The notes: generated by a model not told the origin, from the letters alone. Positions 15,769 to 25,289 are shown, numbered from the stretch's first letter. The stretch is DNA of 39,405 nt from Candidatus Kapaibacterium sp. (GCA_017302855.1 JAFLBY010000009.1:1-39405), one strand, 5' to 3'. Numbers and translations are program-made.

Positions 15769-17631
15769 ATGAAAACAAAAACAAAGGCTATGAATACAGA
15801 ATCTGAAAATACATATATCAAACATTTGCTGCCTCAGTTGCCGACAAATGCGGGTATCTATCAGTTCAAAAATGATAAGGGTGTGGTGATTTATGTTGGA
15901 AAAGCAAAAAATTTGAAGCGCAGGGTAAGTCAGTATTTTCTTCAAGGAAAAAAGCGTGATGCAAAAAGTATGGCTATGATTGCAAAAATCCGTGATATAG
16001 AAACAATAATCACGGATTCAGAGCCCGAAGCACTTTTGCTCGAAAATAATCTCATTAAGGAATTAAAGCCACGATACAATGTTTTATTGAAAGATGATAA
16101 AACGTATCCTTATATTCGGATAACCAAAGAGCCGTTTCCACGAGTATTTTCTACGAGAAAAGTAATACGTGACGGAAGTAAATATTTCGGACCTTATACT
16201 GATGGGCGTTATATGTATTATTTATTGGATACCTTGCGCTCAATGTTCCCATTGCGAAGTTGTGATTTGCCCTTAACAGAAGAGTCTATTGAGAAAAAAA
16301 AATACAAGGTGTGTCTTGATTATCATATTAAACGATGTGAGGGAGGTTGTGAAGGATTAGTTAATCAAATTCATTATATGGAGCATATAAAAAGTGTAAT
16401 TGCTATATTACAAGGAAAAACCAAGGAATTGGAACAAAATATTGAAGCAGAAATGATGCGTGCTGCTGATGATTTACGCTTCGAGAGCGCTGCCGAATTA
16501 AGAAACCGTTTAGTCATTTTAAAAGAATATGTTTCAAAACAAAAAATAGTATCTGCCGATGATAAAGATCAAGATATTTTTGCTTTATCTCGTGATGATG
16601 AAGATGCTTGCGTTGTTGTCTTTACCGTGCGTGAAGGAAAAATGATTGGAAAACGACATTTTTATATCGGTAATTCCGTTGAACAAACAGAATCGGAGAT
16701 ATTGCGCCAAACTGTTGAAAAATGGTATATTGATACGGATATGATTCCTGAAGAAATAATTTTGCAAGAAGAAATTGAAAGTGCTGACATTATTGCAGAG
16801 TGGCTTGAAAAACGCAGAGGTTCTCGTATAGAATTTACTATTCCTAAAATTGGCGATAAAAAGAAACTTATCTCATTGGCAAAAACGAATGCCGATTATT
16901 TATTGCGTGAACTTCATGTGCAAAGAGCCGCAAAAGAAAATGCTTTACCGCGTGGCATTGCTGCATTGCAAAGAGATTTGCGTTTATCTTCACCACCGCG
17001 TCGCATCGAGTGTTTCGATAATTCGCATATTCAAGGAACTGACTATGTGTCATCAATGGTATGTTTTATTGATGGTAAACCGAAAAAAAATGATTATCGC
17101 CGATTTAAGCTAAAAACAGTACAAGGAAATGATGATTTTGCAGCCATGCGTGAAGTGGTTGAACGTCGTTATAGTCGTGTCTTAGCAGAAAAGACAGAAA
17201 AACCTGATCTTATTATTATTGATGGTGGTAAAGGACAATTATCTGCTGCTGTTGAAGTTTTGACGATTCTTGGTTTGTATCCTCAGATTCCTGTTATTGG
17301 TTTAGCGAAAAGGTTAGAAGAAATATTTTTGCCATTTCAATCAGAATCTGTGATGTTACCCAAAACATCAACATCATTACGGCTTATTCAATCATTACGT
17401 GATGAGGCGCATCGTTTTGCCATCGAATATCATCGTACACTGCGTGATAAGCGTACATTTCAAACGGAATTGACAGGTATTGACGGCATCGGAGAAAAAA
17501 CTGCTCAAAAATTGTTAATTACCTTTGGGTCGGTAGAAAATGTGAAAAAAGCTGAAAGACATGAACTGGAAAAATGCGTCGGTATAAAAGTTACGGATAC
17601 TTTATACCAATATTTTGGGAGGGAAATATAA
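15769..17631 (+). CDS. uvrC: Excinuclease ABC subunit C
   Basis: UvrC makes both incisions in nucleotide excision repair. The 620 residues show the full layout: GIY-YIG nuclease domain (GIY at 29-31, YVG at 42-44, catalytic Glu near 92), four Cys at 165, 182, 190 and 194 in the arrangement reported to bind an iron-sulfur cluster in UvrC, a UVR motif (MMRAADDLRFESAAELRNRL) that contacts UvrB, the RNase-H-like 5' nuclease domain (ECFDNSHIQGTDYVSSMV), and tandem helix-hairpin-helix motifs at the C-terminus (LTGIDGIGEKTAQKLL). An ATG at 15790 would shorten it by 7 residues. It is convergent with mutL; the 159 bases between show no clear strong terminator. Confidence 0.97.
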   Translation: MKTKTKAMNTESENTYIKHLLPQLPTNAGIYQFKNDKGVVIYVGKAKNLKRRVSQYFLQGKKRDAKSMAMIAKIRDIETIITDSEPEALLLENNLIKELKPRYNVLLKDDKTYPYIRITKEPFPRVFSTRKVIRDGSKYFGPYTDGRYMYYLLDTLRSMFPLRSCDLPLTEESIEKKKYKVCLDYHIKRCEGGCEGLVNQIHYMEHIKSVIAILQGKTKELEQNIEAEMMRAADDLRFESAAELRNRLVILKEYVSKQKIVSADDKDQDIFALSRDDEDACVVVFTVREGKMIGKRHFYIGNSVEQTESEILRQTVEKWYIDTDMIPEEIILQEEIESADIIAEWLEKRRGSRIEFTIPKIGDKKKLISLAKTNADYLLRELHVQRAAKENALPRGIAALQRDLRLSSPPRRIECFDNSHIQGTDYVSSMVCFIDGKPKKNDYRRFKLKTVQGNDDFAAMREVVERRYSRVLAEKTEKPDLIIIDGGKGQLSAAVEVLTILGLYPQIPVIGLAKRLEEIFLPFQSESVMLPKTSTSLRLIQSLRDEAHRFAIEYHRTLRDKRTFQTELTGIDGIGEKTAQKLLITFGSVENVKKAERHELEKCVGIKVTDTLYQYFGREI

Positions 17632-17790
17632 ATATCCTGTTAAGCGCCATATACATTCTGTATTGTCTCATAAGAATATTGTTTGTGCATATAATCTGTA
17701 AATATGATTTTTTCTTACGCTATCATATTGAGATAAAAAATTGAATTTTAATTTCTTCCCCATATTTCCGGTGTGATAATTCTTGTCATA

Positions 17791-19638
17791 TCAATTTCTA
17801 AATGTTCGAATAAAATCCTCAAGTGAGATACTCATCATAATGGGTTTACCATAAGGATTAATTGGCTTTTTGCCCATTTTTTCTACTTCATGAACAATAG
17901 CTTTCATTTCTTCTTGTGATAATACCGTGCCTGAAGAAATTGCATGACTTCGAGCATACGCTAATGCGATTTTTCTTTGAGCATCTAATTGTGCCGATGA
18001 AATATCTTCTTCAATATGTGCTAATAATTTTTTGAGTTCTTGCTCCTCTTTACCGTGCGGCACATGAGATGGCACTGCTGTAATAATGACCGTATTATTA
18101 TCGAAAGAAAACGAAAATCCGAAATCAAGGAGATTTTCATATAATTCTTCTGCAAGCATTTTTTCCGTTGTTGTTAATGGTACCGTAACCGGAAACAGTA
18201 ATTCCTGTGTATTTTTTTCTATTGTAAGTGATTGTATTGCTTTGTCATAGAGTATTCGCACATGGGCATTGTGTTGATCTATGATATATAATCCATCAGC
18301 AGATTGATATACGATATAGCTATTGTGGATTTGCGATACAGTCAACGATTGTTCTTCCGGTGTAAAAAGGGGAGTAGTTACATCGTTATCCTGTGCTGAG
18401 TTTTTTCCGAATAATGCTTCATACGCGCTTATTTCTTGTTGTGAAATAAATGGTTTTTTCGAGTTCCATTCACTATGTTTTGATGAAGGAATTTGCTGTC
18501 TGAAATCTGGCGAAGAACCGGATATGTTTTTGGACGATGAAGGTGATATTATTTCACCTGTTACTCGATTTACTAATTCATTATTATTGCCGAATGATGC
18601 AAAAGGTTGTTGTGCAATAAATTCCGGTGAAGTAATGACCGGAATATCATGAACAGTATTTAATGCTTTTAATGTTGCCTCTTGCATTATACTGAAAAGA
18701 GCCCTTTCATTATCAAATTTTACTTCATGCTTTTGAGGATGAATATTCACATCAACCGATTCGGGATTAACAGAAATATTTATCACAAAAAAAGGAAAAG
18801 TGTTTTTTGCAATAAATGGCTCATAGACTTGAGAAATGGCAAAATTTAAGGAACGGCTGACAATAGCTCGTCCATTTAAAAATAAATACTGATTTCCTCT
18901 TGTGTGTTGTGCTGTTGAAGGATTACCGACATAGCCGTTCAATAGTATGCCATCGCGTTCAAAGTGTAATTCATGCAGGGCATCGGCAATGGCATTACCG
19001 CACAGAGATCGGATTCTTTCTTGCAATGATTCGGGATGAACGTCTATGATTGCTGATTTTTCATCGGAGAAGCTGAAACGAATATCGGGTCTTGCCAAAG
19101 CAAACTTGATCATTGTTTCGGAAATATGCCTAAATTCCGTAATGGTGGAACGTAGAAATTTTTTACGAGCCGGAACATTGAAAAAAAGGTTTTTCACAAT
19201 GACTTGAGTACCTTTATCACAATGGAATGGTTCGATGGTTTCGGGTTTGAGCGGTTCTGCCAATAATCTGTATCCGATGTCTTGATTGCTTTGTTTGGAG
19301 CGAATTTCGAGCAAAGCCACGGCAGAAATTGAAGCAAGGGCTTCGCCTCTGAATCCTAAAGTCATAATTCTGTGCAAATCATCCACCGAAGCTATTTTGC
19401 TTGTTGCATGTCTTTTAATTGCAAGAGGCAAATCTTCGGGAGACATACCTTTTCCATTGTCAATAATGTGCATGAGTGATTTGCCGGCTTGATGTATGAC
19501 AACAGCTATGCTTGTTGCATTGGCATCAATCGCATTTTCGACAAGTTCTTTAATAACAGATTCCGGTCTTTGGACAACCTCGCCTGCGGCAATTTGATTA
19601 GCCAGAAACTCCGGCAATAATTTTATGATGGACTCCAT
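17791..19638 (-). CDS. mutL: DNA mismatch repair protein MutL (endonuclease motifs degenerate)
   Basis: MutL couples MutS recognition to strand removal. The 615-residue protein has an intact GHKL ATPase domain: NQIAAGEVVQRPESVIKELV near 14, D60-N-G-K-G, and GFRGEALASI near 95. A ~100-residue variable linker precedes the C-terminal dimerisation domain. In bacteria with nicking MutL the C-domain carries DQHA(X)2E(X)4E and a C-P-H-G-R-P motif. Here the first reads D454-Q-H-N-A-H-V-R-I-L-Y-D465, so both Glu positions are replaced (V460, D465), and the second reads N594-P-Y-G-K-P, losing Cys and His. Both metal-site motifs are thus altered, suggesting weak or absent endonuclease activity. The gene faces uvrC and diverges from hisC. 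Confidence 0.95.
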   Translation of the reverse strand: MESIIKLLPEFLANQIAAGEVVQRPESVIKELVENAIDANATSIAVVIHQAGKSLMHIIDNGKGMSPEDLPLAIKRHATSKIASVDDLHRIMTLGFRGEALASISAVALLEIRSKQSNQDIGYRLLAEPLKPETIEPFHCDKGTQVIVKNLFFNVPARKKFLRSTITEFRHISETMIKFALARPDIRFSFSDEKSAIIDVHPESLQERIRSLCGNAIADALHELHFERDGILLNGYVGNPSTAQHTRGNQYLFLNGRAIVSRSLNFAISQVYEPFIAKNTFPFFVINISVNPESVDVNIHPQKHEVKFDNERALFSIMQEATLKALNTVHDIPVITSPEFIAQQPFASFGNNNELVNRVTGEIISPSSSKNISGSSPDFRQQIPSSKHSEWNSKKPFISQQEISAYEALFGKNSAQDNDVTTPLFTPEEQSLTVSQIHNSYIVYQSADGLYIIDQHNAHVRILYDKAIQSLTIEKNTQELLFPVTVPLTTTEKMLAEELYENLLDFGFSFSFDNNTVIITAVPSHVPHGKEEQELKKLLAHIEEDISSAQLDAQRKIALAYARSHAISSGTVLSQEEMKAIVHEVEKMGKKPINPYGKPIMMSISLEDFIRTFRN

Positions 19639-19820
19639 GTTTGCGCTTCGATAATATTGTGCAAATTACGAAAAGGAATCAGCTTGATAAGAGAGAGCAG
19701 TGTTATATTTGTTCGGTTCATCGTGGAATCGGTGCATCACAATAGAAAAATCCTCAAGTGAATGTTGTACTGTATCGTTCATCATTCGTAGTTTTGCAGA
19801 CCTAAACAATACTTGCAGTT

Positions 19821-20945
19821 ATGATTATATTACCTTCAAACATACAAAACTCGGCGGCATATAAACCGGGGCAATCCATTGAAGAAATCCGTGAAAAATA
19901 TGGTTTGACCGATTTAATCAAATTGGCATCGAACGAGAATCCATTGGGTGCATCGCCGATTGCATTAGAATATGCTAAACAAGCTGTTGAAAAAGCATCT
20001 ATTTACAATGATGGTGGTATGGCATTGCGTAAAGCTATTGCGCAGCGTTTTGGTGTTGGGTTTGAGCAAGTAATCTGCCATAATGGTTCTGATGCATTGA
20101 TACACACAGCCATTCGAGCATTTACGGATTCGCAACATGATACATTGTTGTCAGCGCAAGGCACTTTTGCAGGATTCACTGTTGCTGTATCACTTTCGGG
20201 TGCTAAAAAGAAACTTATACCATTGACTAAAGACTATCGTTTTGATGTTGATGCACTTGCAGATGCCATTGAGCCGACAACGAAAATTCTTTATATAGCA
20301 AATGCTAATAACCCAACGGGAACATATATCACAGGCGAAGAATATGAACGACTTATGGCAAAAGTGCCTGATTCCGTTCTGGTGATAATGGACGAAGCAT
20401 ACTTTGAATACAGCCGTGATTTGGAACAAGATTATCCCGACTCATTATCTTACACATACCCCAATGTTTTAACATTACGGACATTTTCAAAAGTGTATGG
20501 TTTGGCTTCTTTGCGCATTGGCTATGGGATTGCTTCACCGGAGATTATTGATGCGATGATGCGTGTCAAATTATCTTTCGATCCTACGGGTCCCGGAGCC
20601 GCAGCGGGCTTGGGTGCATTACAAGATGAAGAGTTTTTGCGTGCTACAGTTGAAATGAATAGTAGTGAGTTACGTCGAATTTATGCAAAAACTTTGGAGT
20701 GGGGTTTGCGTGTTCCTTACTCGGCAGCCAATTTTATTATGATTGAGTGTTTTTCGGTAGAAAATGCCCAAGCACTTTATGAGCGTTTGCTCAGAAAGGG
20801 TATTATCACTCGCCCATTGCAAGGATTTGGTATGCCGACATGTGTGCGAATCAGTACGGGGCTGCCATTACAAAATGACAGGATGCTGGCAACGGTGGAA
20901 GAACTTATCGCCGATATGCCTGAACTTATTATGAATGAACAATAA
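19821..20945 (+). CDS. hisC: Histidinol-phosphate aminotransferase-type PLP enzyme
   Basis: This is a fold-type I, class II aminotransferase of the HisC family, 374 residues. Visible motifs: SNENPLGASP near 37-46, NANNPTG at 161-167, DEAYFEY at 191-197, the PLP-Lys K224 in RTFSKVYGLASLRIGYG, and the C-terminal R-I-S-T-G region. The nominal role is the histidinol-phosphate to imidazole-acetol phosphate interconversion in histidine synthesis. No other his gene is nearby; hppD follows after 27 bases, and HisC-family enzymes can transaminate aromatic amino acids. A tyrosine/phenylalanine aminotransferase role is therefore a reasonable alternative. The 182-base gap to mutL must hold divergent promoters. 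Confidence 0.88.
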   Translation: MIILPSNIQNSAAYKPGQSIEEIREKYGLTDLIKLASNENPLGASPIALEYAKQAVEKASIYNDGGMALRKAIAQRFGVGFEQVICHNGSDALIHTAIRAFTDSQHDTLLSAQGTFAGFTVAVSLSGAKKKLIPLTKDYRFDVDALADAIEPTTKILYIANANNPTGTYITGEEYERLMAKVPDSVLVIMDEAYFEYSRDLEQDYPDSLSYTYPNVLTLRTFSKVYGLASLRIGYGIASPEIIDAMMRVKLSFDPTGPGAAAGLGALQDEEFLRATVEMNSSELRRIYAKTLEWGLRVPYSAANFIMIECFSVENAQALYERLLRKGIITRPLQGFGMPTCVRISTGLPLQNDRMLATVEELIADMPELIMNEQ

Positions 20946-20972
20946 ATATTATTTTTTAGGGAGTTACAGCGA

Positions 20973-22094
20973 ATGCAAACATCTGCCGAATTAGCAACAG
21001 AAAGCCATGATTTGTTCGAAATCTTAGGTACAAATCACTTGGAATTTTATGTCGGCAATGCTCGTCAAGCAGCATATTATTATCGTCGAGCTTTTGGTTT
21101 TGAATTAGTGGCGTATCGTGGACCGGAAACGGGACATCGTGAGACAGCGTCGTATTGTTTACGTCAGAATAAAATTAACTTTGTTTTGACCACACCATTA
21201 ACGGCGGCGCATCCTGCGAATGAGTTTTTGGTGAAACATGGGGACGGCGTAAAGGACATAGCATTAACGGTTGCCAATGCCACCGAAGCTTTTGCCATCA
21301 CAACATCTCGCGGAGCTACGCCCGTTACTGAACCATATACGGTTGAAGATGAATTTGGCAGTGTCACTTTGAGTGCGGTAGCAACGTATGGTGATGTTAT
21401 ACATACCTTTGTCGAAAGAAAAAATTACACGGGGATATTCCTTCCCGGATTCAAACCCACCCCAAAGGACATGCTTGCACAATCGGTTGGATTACAATAT
21501 GTTGATCATATTGTTGGGAATATGGATTGGAATCAAATGGAAAATATGGTGAATTTTTACAATGATGTATTTGGTTTCAGCCGTTTTGTATCATTTGATG
21601 ATAAAGATATTTCTACCGAATATTCAGCATTGCGTTCTACGGTGGTTGCCAATGAGAATAAGTGGATAAAATTCCCTATAAATGAGCCTGCCGAAGGTAT
21701 GAAAAAATCACAAATTGAGGAATATGTACAATTTAATAATGGCGCAGGTGTGCAACATGTGGCAATGGAATCGGAAAATATTATCGAAACTATTAAAGCA
21801 TTGCGACAAAATGGCATAGAATTTATTCGTACTCCCGATGCGTATTATGATGATTTATTGCAGCGTGTTGGCAATATTGATGAAGAAATATCCATTCTGC
21901 GTGAATTAGGAATTCTGGTAGATCGTGACGATAAAGGCTATATGCTGCAATTATTTACACGTCCGGTTGAAGATCGCCCTACCTTGTTTTTTGAAATTAT
22001 TCAACGCAAAGGCGGGGAGTCATTCGGCAAAGGCAATTTTAAGGCATTGTTCGAGGCAATTGAGCGCGAACAGGCATCTCGCGGCAATTTGTAA
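20973..22094 (+). CDS. hppD: 4-hydroxyphenylpyruvate dioxygenase
   Basis: HPPD converts 4-hydroxyphenylpyruvate and O2 to homogentisate, the second step of tyrosine breakdown. The 373-residue protein has two vicinal-oxygen-chelate domains. The iron ligands are recognisable: H179 in VDHIVGNM, H262 in GVQHVAMES and E341 in LFFEIIQRKG. The C-terminal GKGNFKALFEAIEREQ stretch is characteristic of HPPD. 4-Hydroxymandelate synthase shares the fold, but the length and tail favour HPPD. AGGGAG lies about 9 bases before the ATG, a good ribosome site. It is 27 bases after hisC, probably co-transcribed. No homogentisate dioxygenase is in the window. A hairpin follows the stop. Confidence 0.95.
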   Translation: MQTSAELATESHDLFEILGTNHLEFYVGNARQAAYYYRRAFGFELVAYRGPETGHRETASYCLRQNKINFVLTTPLTAAHPANEFLVKHGDGVKDIALTVANATEAFAITTSRGATPVTEPYTVEDEFGSVTLSAVATYGDVIHTFVERKNYTGIFLPGFKPTPKDMLAQSVGLQYVDHIVGNMDWNQMENMVNFYNDVFGFSRFVSFDDKDISTEYSALRSTVVANENKWIKFPINEPAEGMKKSQIEEYVQFNNGAGVQHVAMESENIIETIKALRQNGIEFIRTPDAYYDDLLQRVGNIDEEISILRELGILVDRDDKGYMLQLFTRPVEDRPTLFFEIIQRKGGESFGKGNFKALFEAIEREQASRGNL

Positions 22095-22102
22095 GTCTTG
22101 TT

Positions 22103-22135
22103 ACCCTTCGAGTATTCCTCAAAGGGTGTATTTTT
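22103..22135 (+). terminator. Probable terminator after hppD
   Basis: ACCCTTCGAG at 22103-22112 pairs with CTCAAAGGGT at 22118-22127 with one mismatch and a 5-base loop, followed by GTA and five T. It would separate hisC-hppD from the glutamate dehydrogenase gene, at least in part. Confidence 0.6.
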
Positions 22136-22172
22136 GTAACCGTAATTATTCACAATTAACTAAAAATTATTT

Positions 22173-23615
22173 ATGTCCACATTACATCACGACATTTCTC
22201 ATAATCCGGAAAATATTCCGTTTTTTGAGTCAGTAAACATGAATTTTGATAAAGCAGCAGCTTTACTTGAGTATCCTAAAGGTTTATTAGATCAAATCCG
22301 TGCATGCAATTCGGTTTATTATATGCAATTCCCTGTAAGAATACAAGGTGAAGTGCAGGTAATTCAAGCATGGCGTTCCGAACACAGTCAGCATAAACTC
22401 CCATGTAAAGGTGGAATTCGTTTCAGCGATATGGTTAATCAAGATGAAGTAATGGCTTTGTCTGCATTGATGACCTATAAATGTGCTGTTGTGAATGTAC
22501 CTTTCGGCGGTGGTAAAGGTGGTATTAAAATTAACCCGAAAAATTATTCTGTAGAGGATTTAGAGCGTATCACACGACGCTATACAGTAGAACTTATCCA
22601 CAAAAACTTTATCGGTCCGGCTGTGGACGTACCAGCGCCTGATTATGGTTCCGGTGCACGTGAGATGGCATGGATTGCCGATACATACACTGCCTTTAAT
22701 GGTCGTGAAATTGATGCAATTGCTTGCGTCACAGGAAAGCCTATTCCACAAGGTGGTGTGCGTGGTCGTACCGAAGCAACAGGTCGCGGCTTATTCTTCG
22801 GCGTACGTGAAACAGTCAATGATGTAGAGTTAATGAAGCAAATCGGCTTAGAACCGGGTCTTCAAGATAAACGAGTGATTGTGCAAGGTTTTGGTAATGT
22901 TGGCTATCACAGTGCTTTGTTCTTAGCTGAACATGGTTGTGTTATCACAGGCATTATCGAATGGGATGGTGCGGTAGTTAATCCGAATGGTTTGGATATT
23001 CCCGCACTCAAAAAACATTATGATGCTACGGGTTCAATCAAGGGTTTTGAGGGCGCTTCATTTATCGAAGACGGTAACTCAGTTTTGGAATATGAATGTG
23101 ATATCCTTGCTCCATGTGCTTTAGAAGCTCAAATCAACTTAGGCAATGCGGGTAGAATTAAAGCCAAAATTATTGCCGAAGGCGCGAACGGACCTGTCAC
23201 AGCGGCAGCAGAACCTATTCTCTTACAAAAAGGTATTCTCATCATCCCTGATATGTTCTTGAATGCAGGCGGTGTTGTTGTTTCTTATTTTGAATGGTTA
23301 AAAAATCTTTCCCATGTTCGCTTTGGTCGTATGGATAAACGTTTCGATGAGCGCGGCAATCATAACTTGGTCAGCATGGTCGAAAAATTAACAGGCCATT
23401 CATTATCGGCAGAAGAACGCTCAATGCTTACTCGCGGTGCTGATGAAGAAGATCTTGTAAACTCAGGGTTAGAGGATACGATGATTTCTTCCTATCATGA
23501 AATTATGAATATCTGGCGCACAAAGAAAAATGTTCATGATATGCGTGTTGCTGCTTTCATATCGGCTATTGATAAAATTGCGGTATCGTATTATCAACTT
23601 GGTATCTTCCCATAA
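22173..23615 (+). CDS. Glu/Leu/Phe/Val-type dehydrogenase, likely glutamate dehydrogenase
   Basis: This 480-residue enzyme reversibly deaminates glutamate to 2-oxoglutarate and ammonia with NAD(P). It has the substrate-site Lys triad K79 in [10 protein letters not shown]103 in MTYKCAVV and K115 in FGGGKGGI; their spacing of 24 and 12 matches K89, K113 and K125 of Clostridium symbiosum [20 protein letters not shown] and the Rossmann motif [10 protein letters not shown] also fit. Related branched-chain or phenylalanine dehydrogenases are usually shorter, so GDH is preferred. No clear Shine-Dalgarno precedes the ATG. After hisC and hppD it could regenerate 2-oxoglutarate for transamination. A strong terminator follows. 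Confidence 0.92.
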   Translation: MSTLHHDISHNPENIPFFESVNMNFDKAAALLEYPKGLLDQIRACNSVYYMQFPVRIQGEVQVIQAWRSEHSQHKLPCKGGIRFSDMVNQDEVMALSALMTYKCAVVNVPFGGGKGGIKINPKNYSVEDLERITRRYTVELIHKNFIGPAVDVPAPDYGSGAREMAWIADTYTAFNGREIDAIACVTGKPIPQGGVRGRTEATGRGLFFGVRETVNDVELMKQIGLEPGLQDKRVIVQGFGNVGYHSALFLAEHGCVITGIIEWDGAVVNPNGLDIPALKKHYDATGSIKGFEGASFIEDGNSVLEYECDILAPCALEAQINLGNAGRIKAKIIAEGANGPVTAAAEPILLQKGILIIPDMFLNAGGVVVSYFEWLKNLSHVRFGRMDKRFDERGNHNLVSMVEKLTGHSLSAEERSMLTRGADEEDLVNSGLEDTMISSYHEIMNIWRTKKNVHDMRVAAFISAIDKIAVSYYQLGIFP

Positions 23616-23634
23616 TAAGTTTTTTTCTCTATGA

Positions 23635-23680
23635 GGGACTCGATGGTCTGAAATATGCATCATTGAGTCTCTTTTTTTTA
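23635..23680 (+). terminator. Intrinsic terminator after glutamate dehydrogenase
   Basis: GGGACTCGATG at 23635-23645 pairs with CATTGAGTCTC at 23661-23671 through 11 pairs including two G-U, with a 15-base loop, followed by a run of eight T. It is a strong Rho-independent terminator on the plus strand. Confidence 0.85.
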
Positions 23681-23721
23681 TTTTTGTTGTAATATTTATC
23701 CAAAGATTACGGAGAGCATAC

Positions 23722-24240
23722 GTGAGTACGACAGTCATACTATTTTCTATACTTGCCATTGCGGCAATTGCAACAGGCGTTTCTGTGATTATCAATAAAA
23801 ACCCCGTTGCTTCTGCGATGTCGTTAATCCTTCATTTTTTTGCACTTGCAGGATTATACCTCACGTTAAATGCGCAGTTTCTGGCTGCTATTCAGATTCT
23901 TGTCTATGCCGGTGCTATTATGGTATTGGTGGTGTTTGTGGTGATGTTGCTAAACCTTGGTAAAGAAAGTGCATTAAATGAACGGTTTAATGTTCGAACA
24001 GGTATAGCAGTTTCTATGGGCGTTTTAATGATAGCTCAACTTGCCATTGCATTCTTTGGTCAGCCCACCGGATACAATCAACTAAGTGATAAAGCAGCCC
24101 TCAATGGCACGGCAGAATCCATAGGCACAGTGTTGTTTACAGAGTATTTGTTCCCATTTGAAGCTATATCATTGCTCTTACTTGTTGCCATCGTTGGTTC
24201 CATTCTTTTAGCTAAAAAGCAACAGAAAGAATCTGTCTGA
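23722..24240 (+). CDS. nuoJ: NADH-quinone oxidoreductase subunit J
   Basis: NuoJ (ND6) is a membrane subunit of respiratory complex I. The 172-residue product starts with GTG, preceded by GGAGA about 8 bases upstream. It has five hydrophobic segments; family-like parts are NPVASAMSLILHFFALAGLYLTLNA at about 27-51 and AIQILVYAGAIMVLVVFVVMLLN at about 56-78, the latter including the Y-A-G-A-I-M-V-L-x-V-F-V-V-M-L-L-N signature. The TGA stop overlaps the start of the AhpD-like gene by one base (TGATG), which suggests translational coupling. nuoK lies just after that gene. No other complex I gene is in the window, so the remaining subunits must be encoded elsewhere. Confidence 0.94.
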   Translation: MSTTVILFSILAIAAIATGVSVIINKNPVASAMSLILHFFALAGLYLTLNAQFLAAIQILVYAGAIMVLVVFVVMLLNLGKESALNERFNVRTGIAVSMGVLMIAQLAIAFFGQPTGYNQLSDKAALNGTAESIGTVLFTEYLFPFEAISLLLLVAIVGSILLAKKQQKESV

Positions 24241-24782
24241 TGGCGCATATTACCCTACATAATGATGTGCTGCCGGGTATTGTCGGATTGCTTGATTATC
24301 GCCGCGATACTGCCAAACCCTTGGGTGAACTTGCAGATATTTTGTTGCGAGGAGAATCAACACTTACTTTCGCAGAAAGGGAGATAATTGCTTCATCTGT
24401 CTCATACAAAAATGATTGCCACTTTTGTCATACATCTCATGGCGCCGCAGCCGCCGTACATTTAGGCAAAGATGCACGATTCATTGATGAAATAAAGTCG
24501 GGACTTGCCAATACAGAAATTTCCGACAAGTTAAAAGCACTATTGGTAATAGCACATAAAGTACAACAAGGTGGTAAATTTGTGCTTCCCGAAGATATAA
24601 AATCGGCGCATAATCAAGGAGCCACAGACAGAGAAATACATGATACCGTACTTATTGCTGCTGCTTTTTGTATGTTCAATCGTTATGTTGATGGTCTCGG
24701 GACATGGTCATTACCGGATAATGAAAGTTTTATGCCGATGGGGGCAAATATGGCTCATCACGGCTATCGCCGAACTGAATAA
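24240..24782 (+). CDS. AhpD-like alkylhydroperoxidase / carboxymuconolactone decarboxylase family protein
   Basis: This 180-residue all-helical protein has the AhpD active-site pattern: E48, C60 and C63 in D-C-H-F-C and H67. The 12-residue E-to-C spacing and C-x2-C-x3-H match M. tuberculosis AhpD (E118, C130, C133, H137). AhpD-family members use the Cys pair to reduce peroxides or transfer reducing equivalents; the substrate here is unknown. The gene starts inside the nuoJ stop codon (one-base overlap) and nuoK begins 31 bases after it, so it is embedded in a complex I transcription unit. Peroxide detoxification near a superoxide-producing complex is an attractive but untested idea. Confidence 0.88.
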   Translation: MAHITLHNDVLPGIVGLLDYRRDTAKPLGELADILLRGESTLTFAEREIIASSVSYKNDCHFCHTSHGAAAAVHLGKDARFIDEIKSGLANTEISDKLKALLVIAHKVQQGGKFVLPEDIKSAHNQGATDREIHDTVLIAAAFCMFNRYVDGLGTWSLPDNESFMPMGANMAHHGYRRTE

Positions 24783-24813
24783 TTTTTACAAAGTTACTTA
24801 AAGGGAGAGAAAA

Positions 24814-25125
24814 ATGCTTCAAACCATACCATTGGAATTTTATCTGATTTTATCAGCAATAATGTTTATGCTTGGCGTCGTAGGGGTCATTGTACGCCGC
24901 AATGCTATAGTCATTTTTATGTCAATCGAAATGATGCTCAATGCCGTCAATCTTACTTTGGTAAGTTTTAGTCAATTTATGGGTGACAGTGCGGGACAAA
25001 TATTTGTGTTTTTCGTCATGGCTGTGGCTGCCGCAGAAGCAGCGGTTGGATTGGCTATTGTACTTGCTCTTTTCCGCAAAAAGCAAACTGTGTATGTGGA
25101 TGAAGTGAATGTACTGAAATGGTAG
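24814..25125 (+). CDS. nuoK: NADH-quinone oxidoreductase subunit K
   Basis: NuoK (ND4L) is the small three-helix membrane subunit of complex I; 103 residues is typical. The family's helix 2 motif [18 protein letters not shown] contains the conserved membrane Glu (E in S-I-E-M-M), and helix 3 holds [20 protein letters not shown] with the second conserved Glu. AAGGGAGAG about 6 bases before the ATG is a good ribosome site. It follows nuoJ and the AhpD-like gene and is closed by a strong terminator, so nuoL, nuoM and nuoN are not here. Confidence 0.95.
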   Translation: MLQTIPLEFYLILSAIMFMLGVVGVIVRRNAIVIFMSIEMMLNAVNLTLVSFSQFMGDSAGQIFVFFVMAVAAAEAAVGLAIVLALFRKKQTVYVDEVNVLKW

Positions 25126-25151
25126 GTTACGTCCCTTTTTCATCGTATGGA

Positions 25152-25187
25152 AAGGATTGTCTTTGGTGAAGATGATCCTTTTTTTTT
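25152..25187 (+). terminator. Intrinsic terminator after nuoK
   Basis: AAGGATTGTCTT at 25152-25163 pairs with AAGATGATCCTT at 25169-25180, giving 12 pairs including two G-U, with a TGGTG loop, followed by seven T. It ends the nuoJ-ahpD-nuoK transcript and isolates tamB. Confidence 0.88.
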
Positions 25188-25289
25188 GTAAAGAAGTGAT
25201 GTACCAAGGTATGTTTATCTCTCTTCTACATTATTCTAAGTCATTCATCGTTTAGTCATCGGAAGCAGTAAGGACATATTTTTGCATAT

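Noticed and set aside
17632..17790. Terminator between convergent uvrC and mutL
   Set aside because: T-rich and A-rich tracts exist near 17708-17745, but the possible stem is weak and mismatched.
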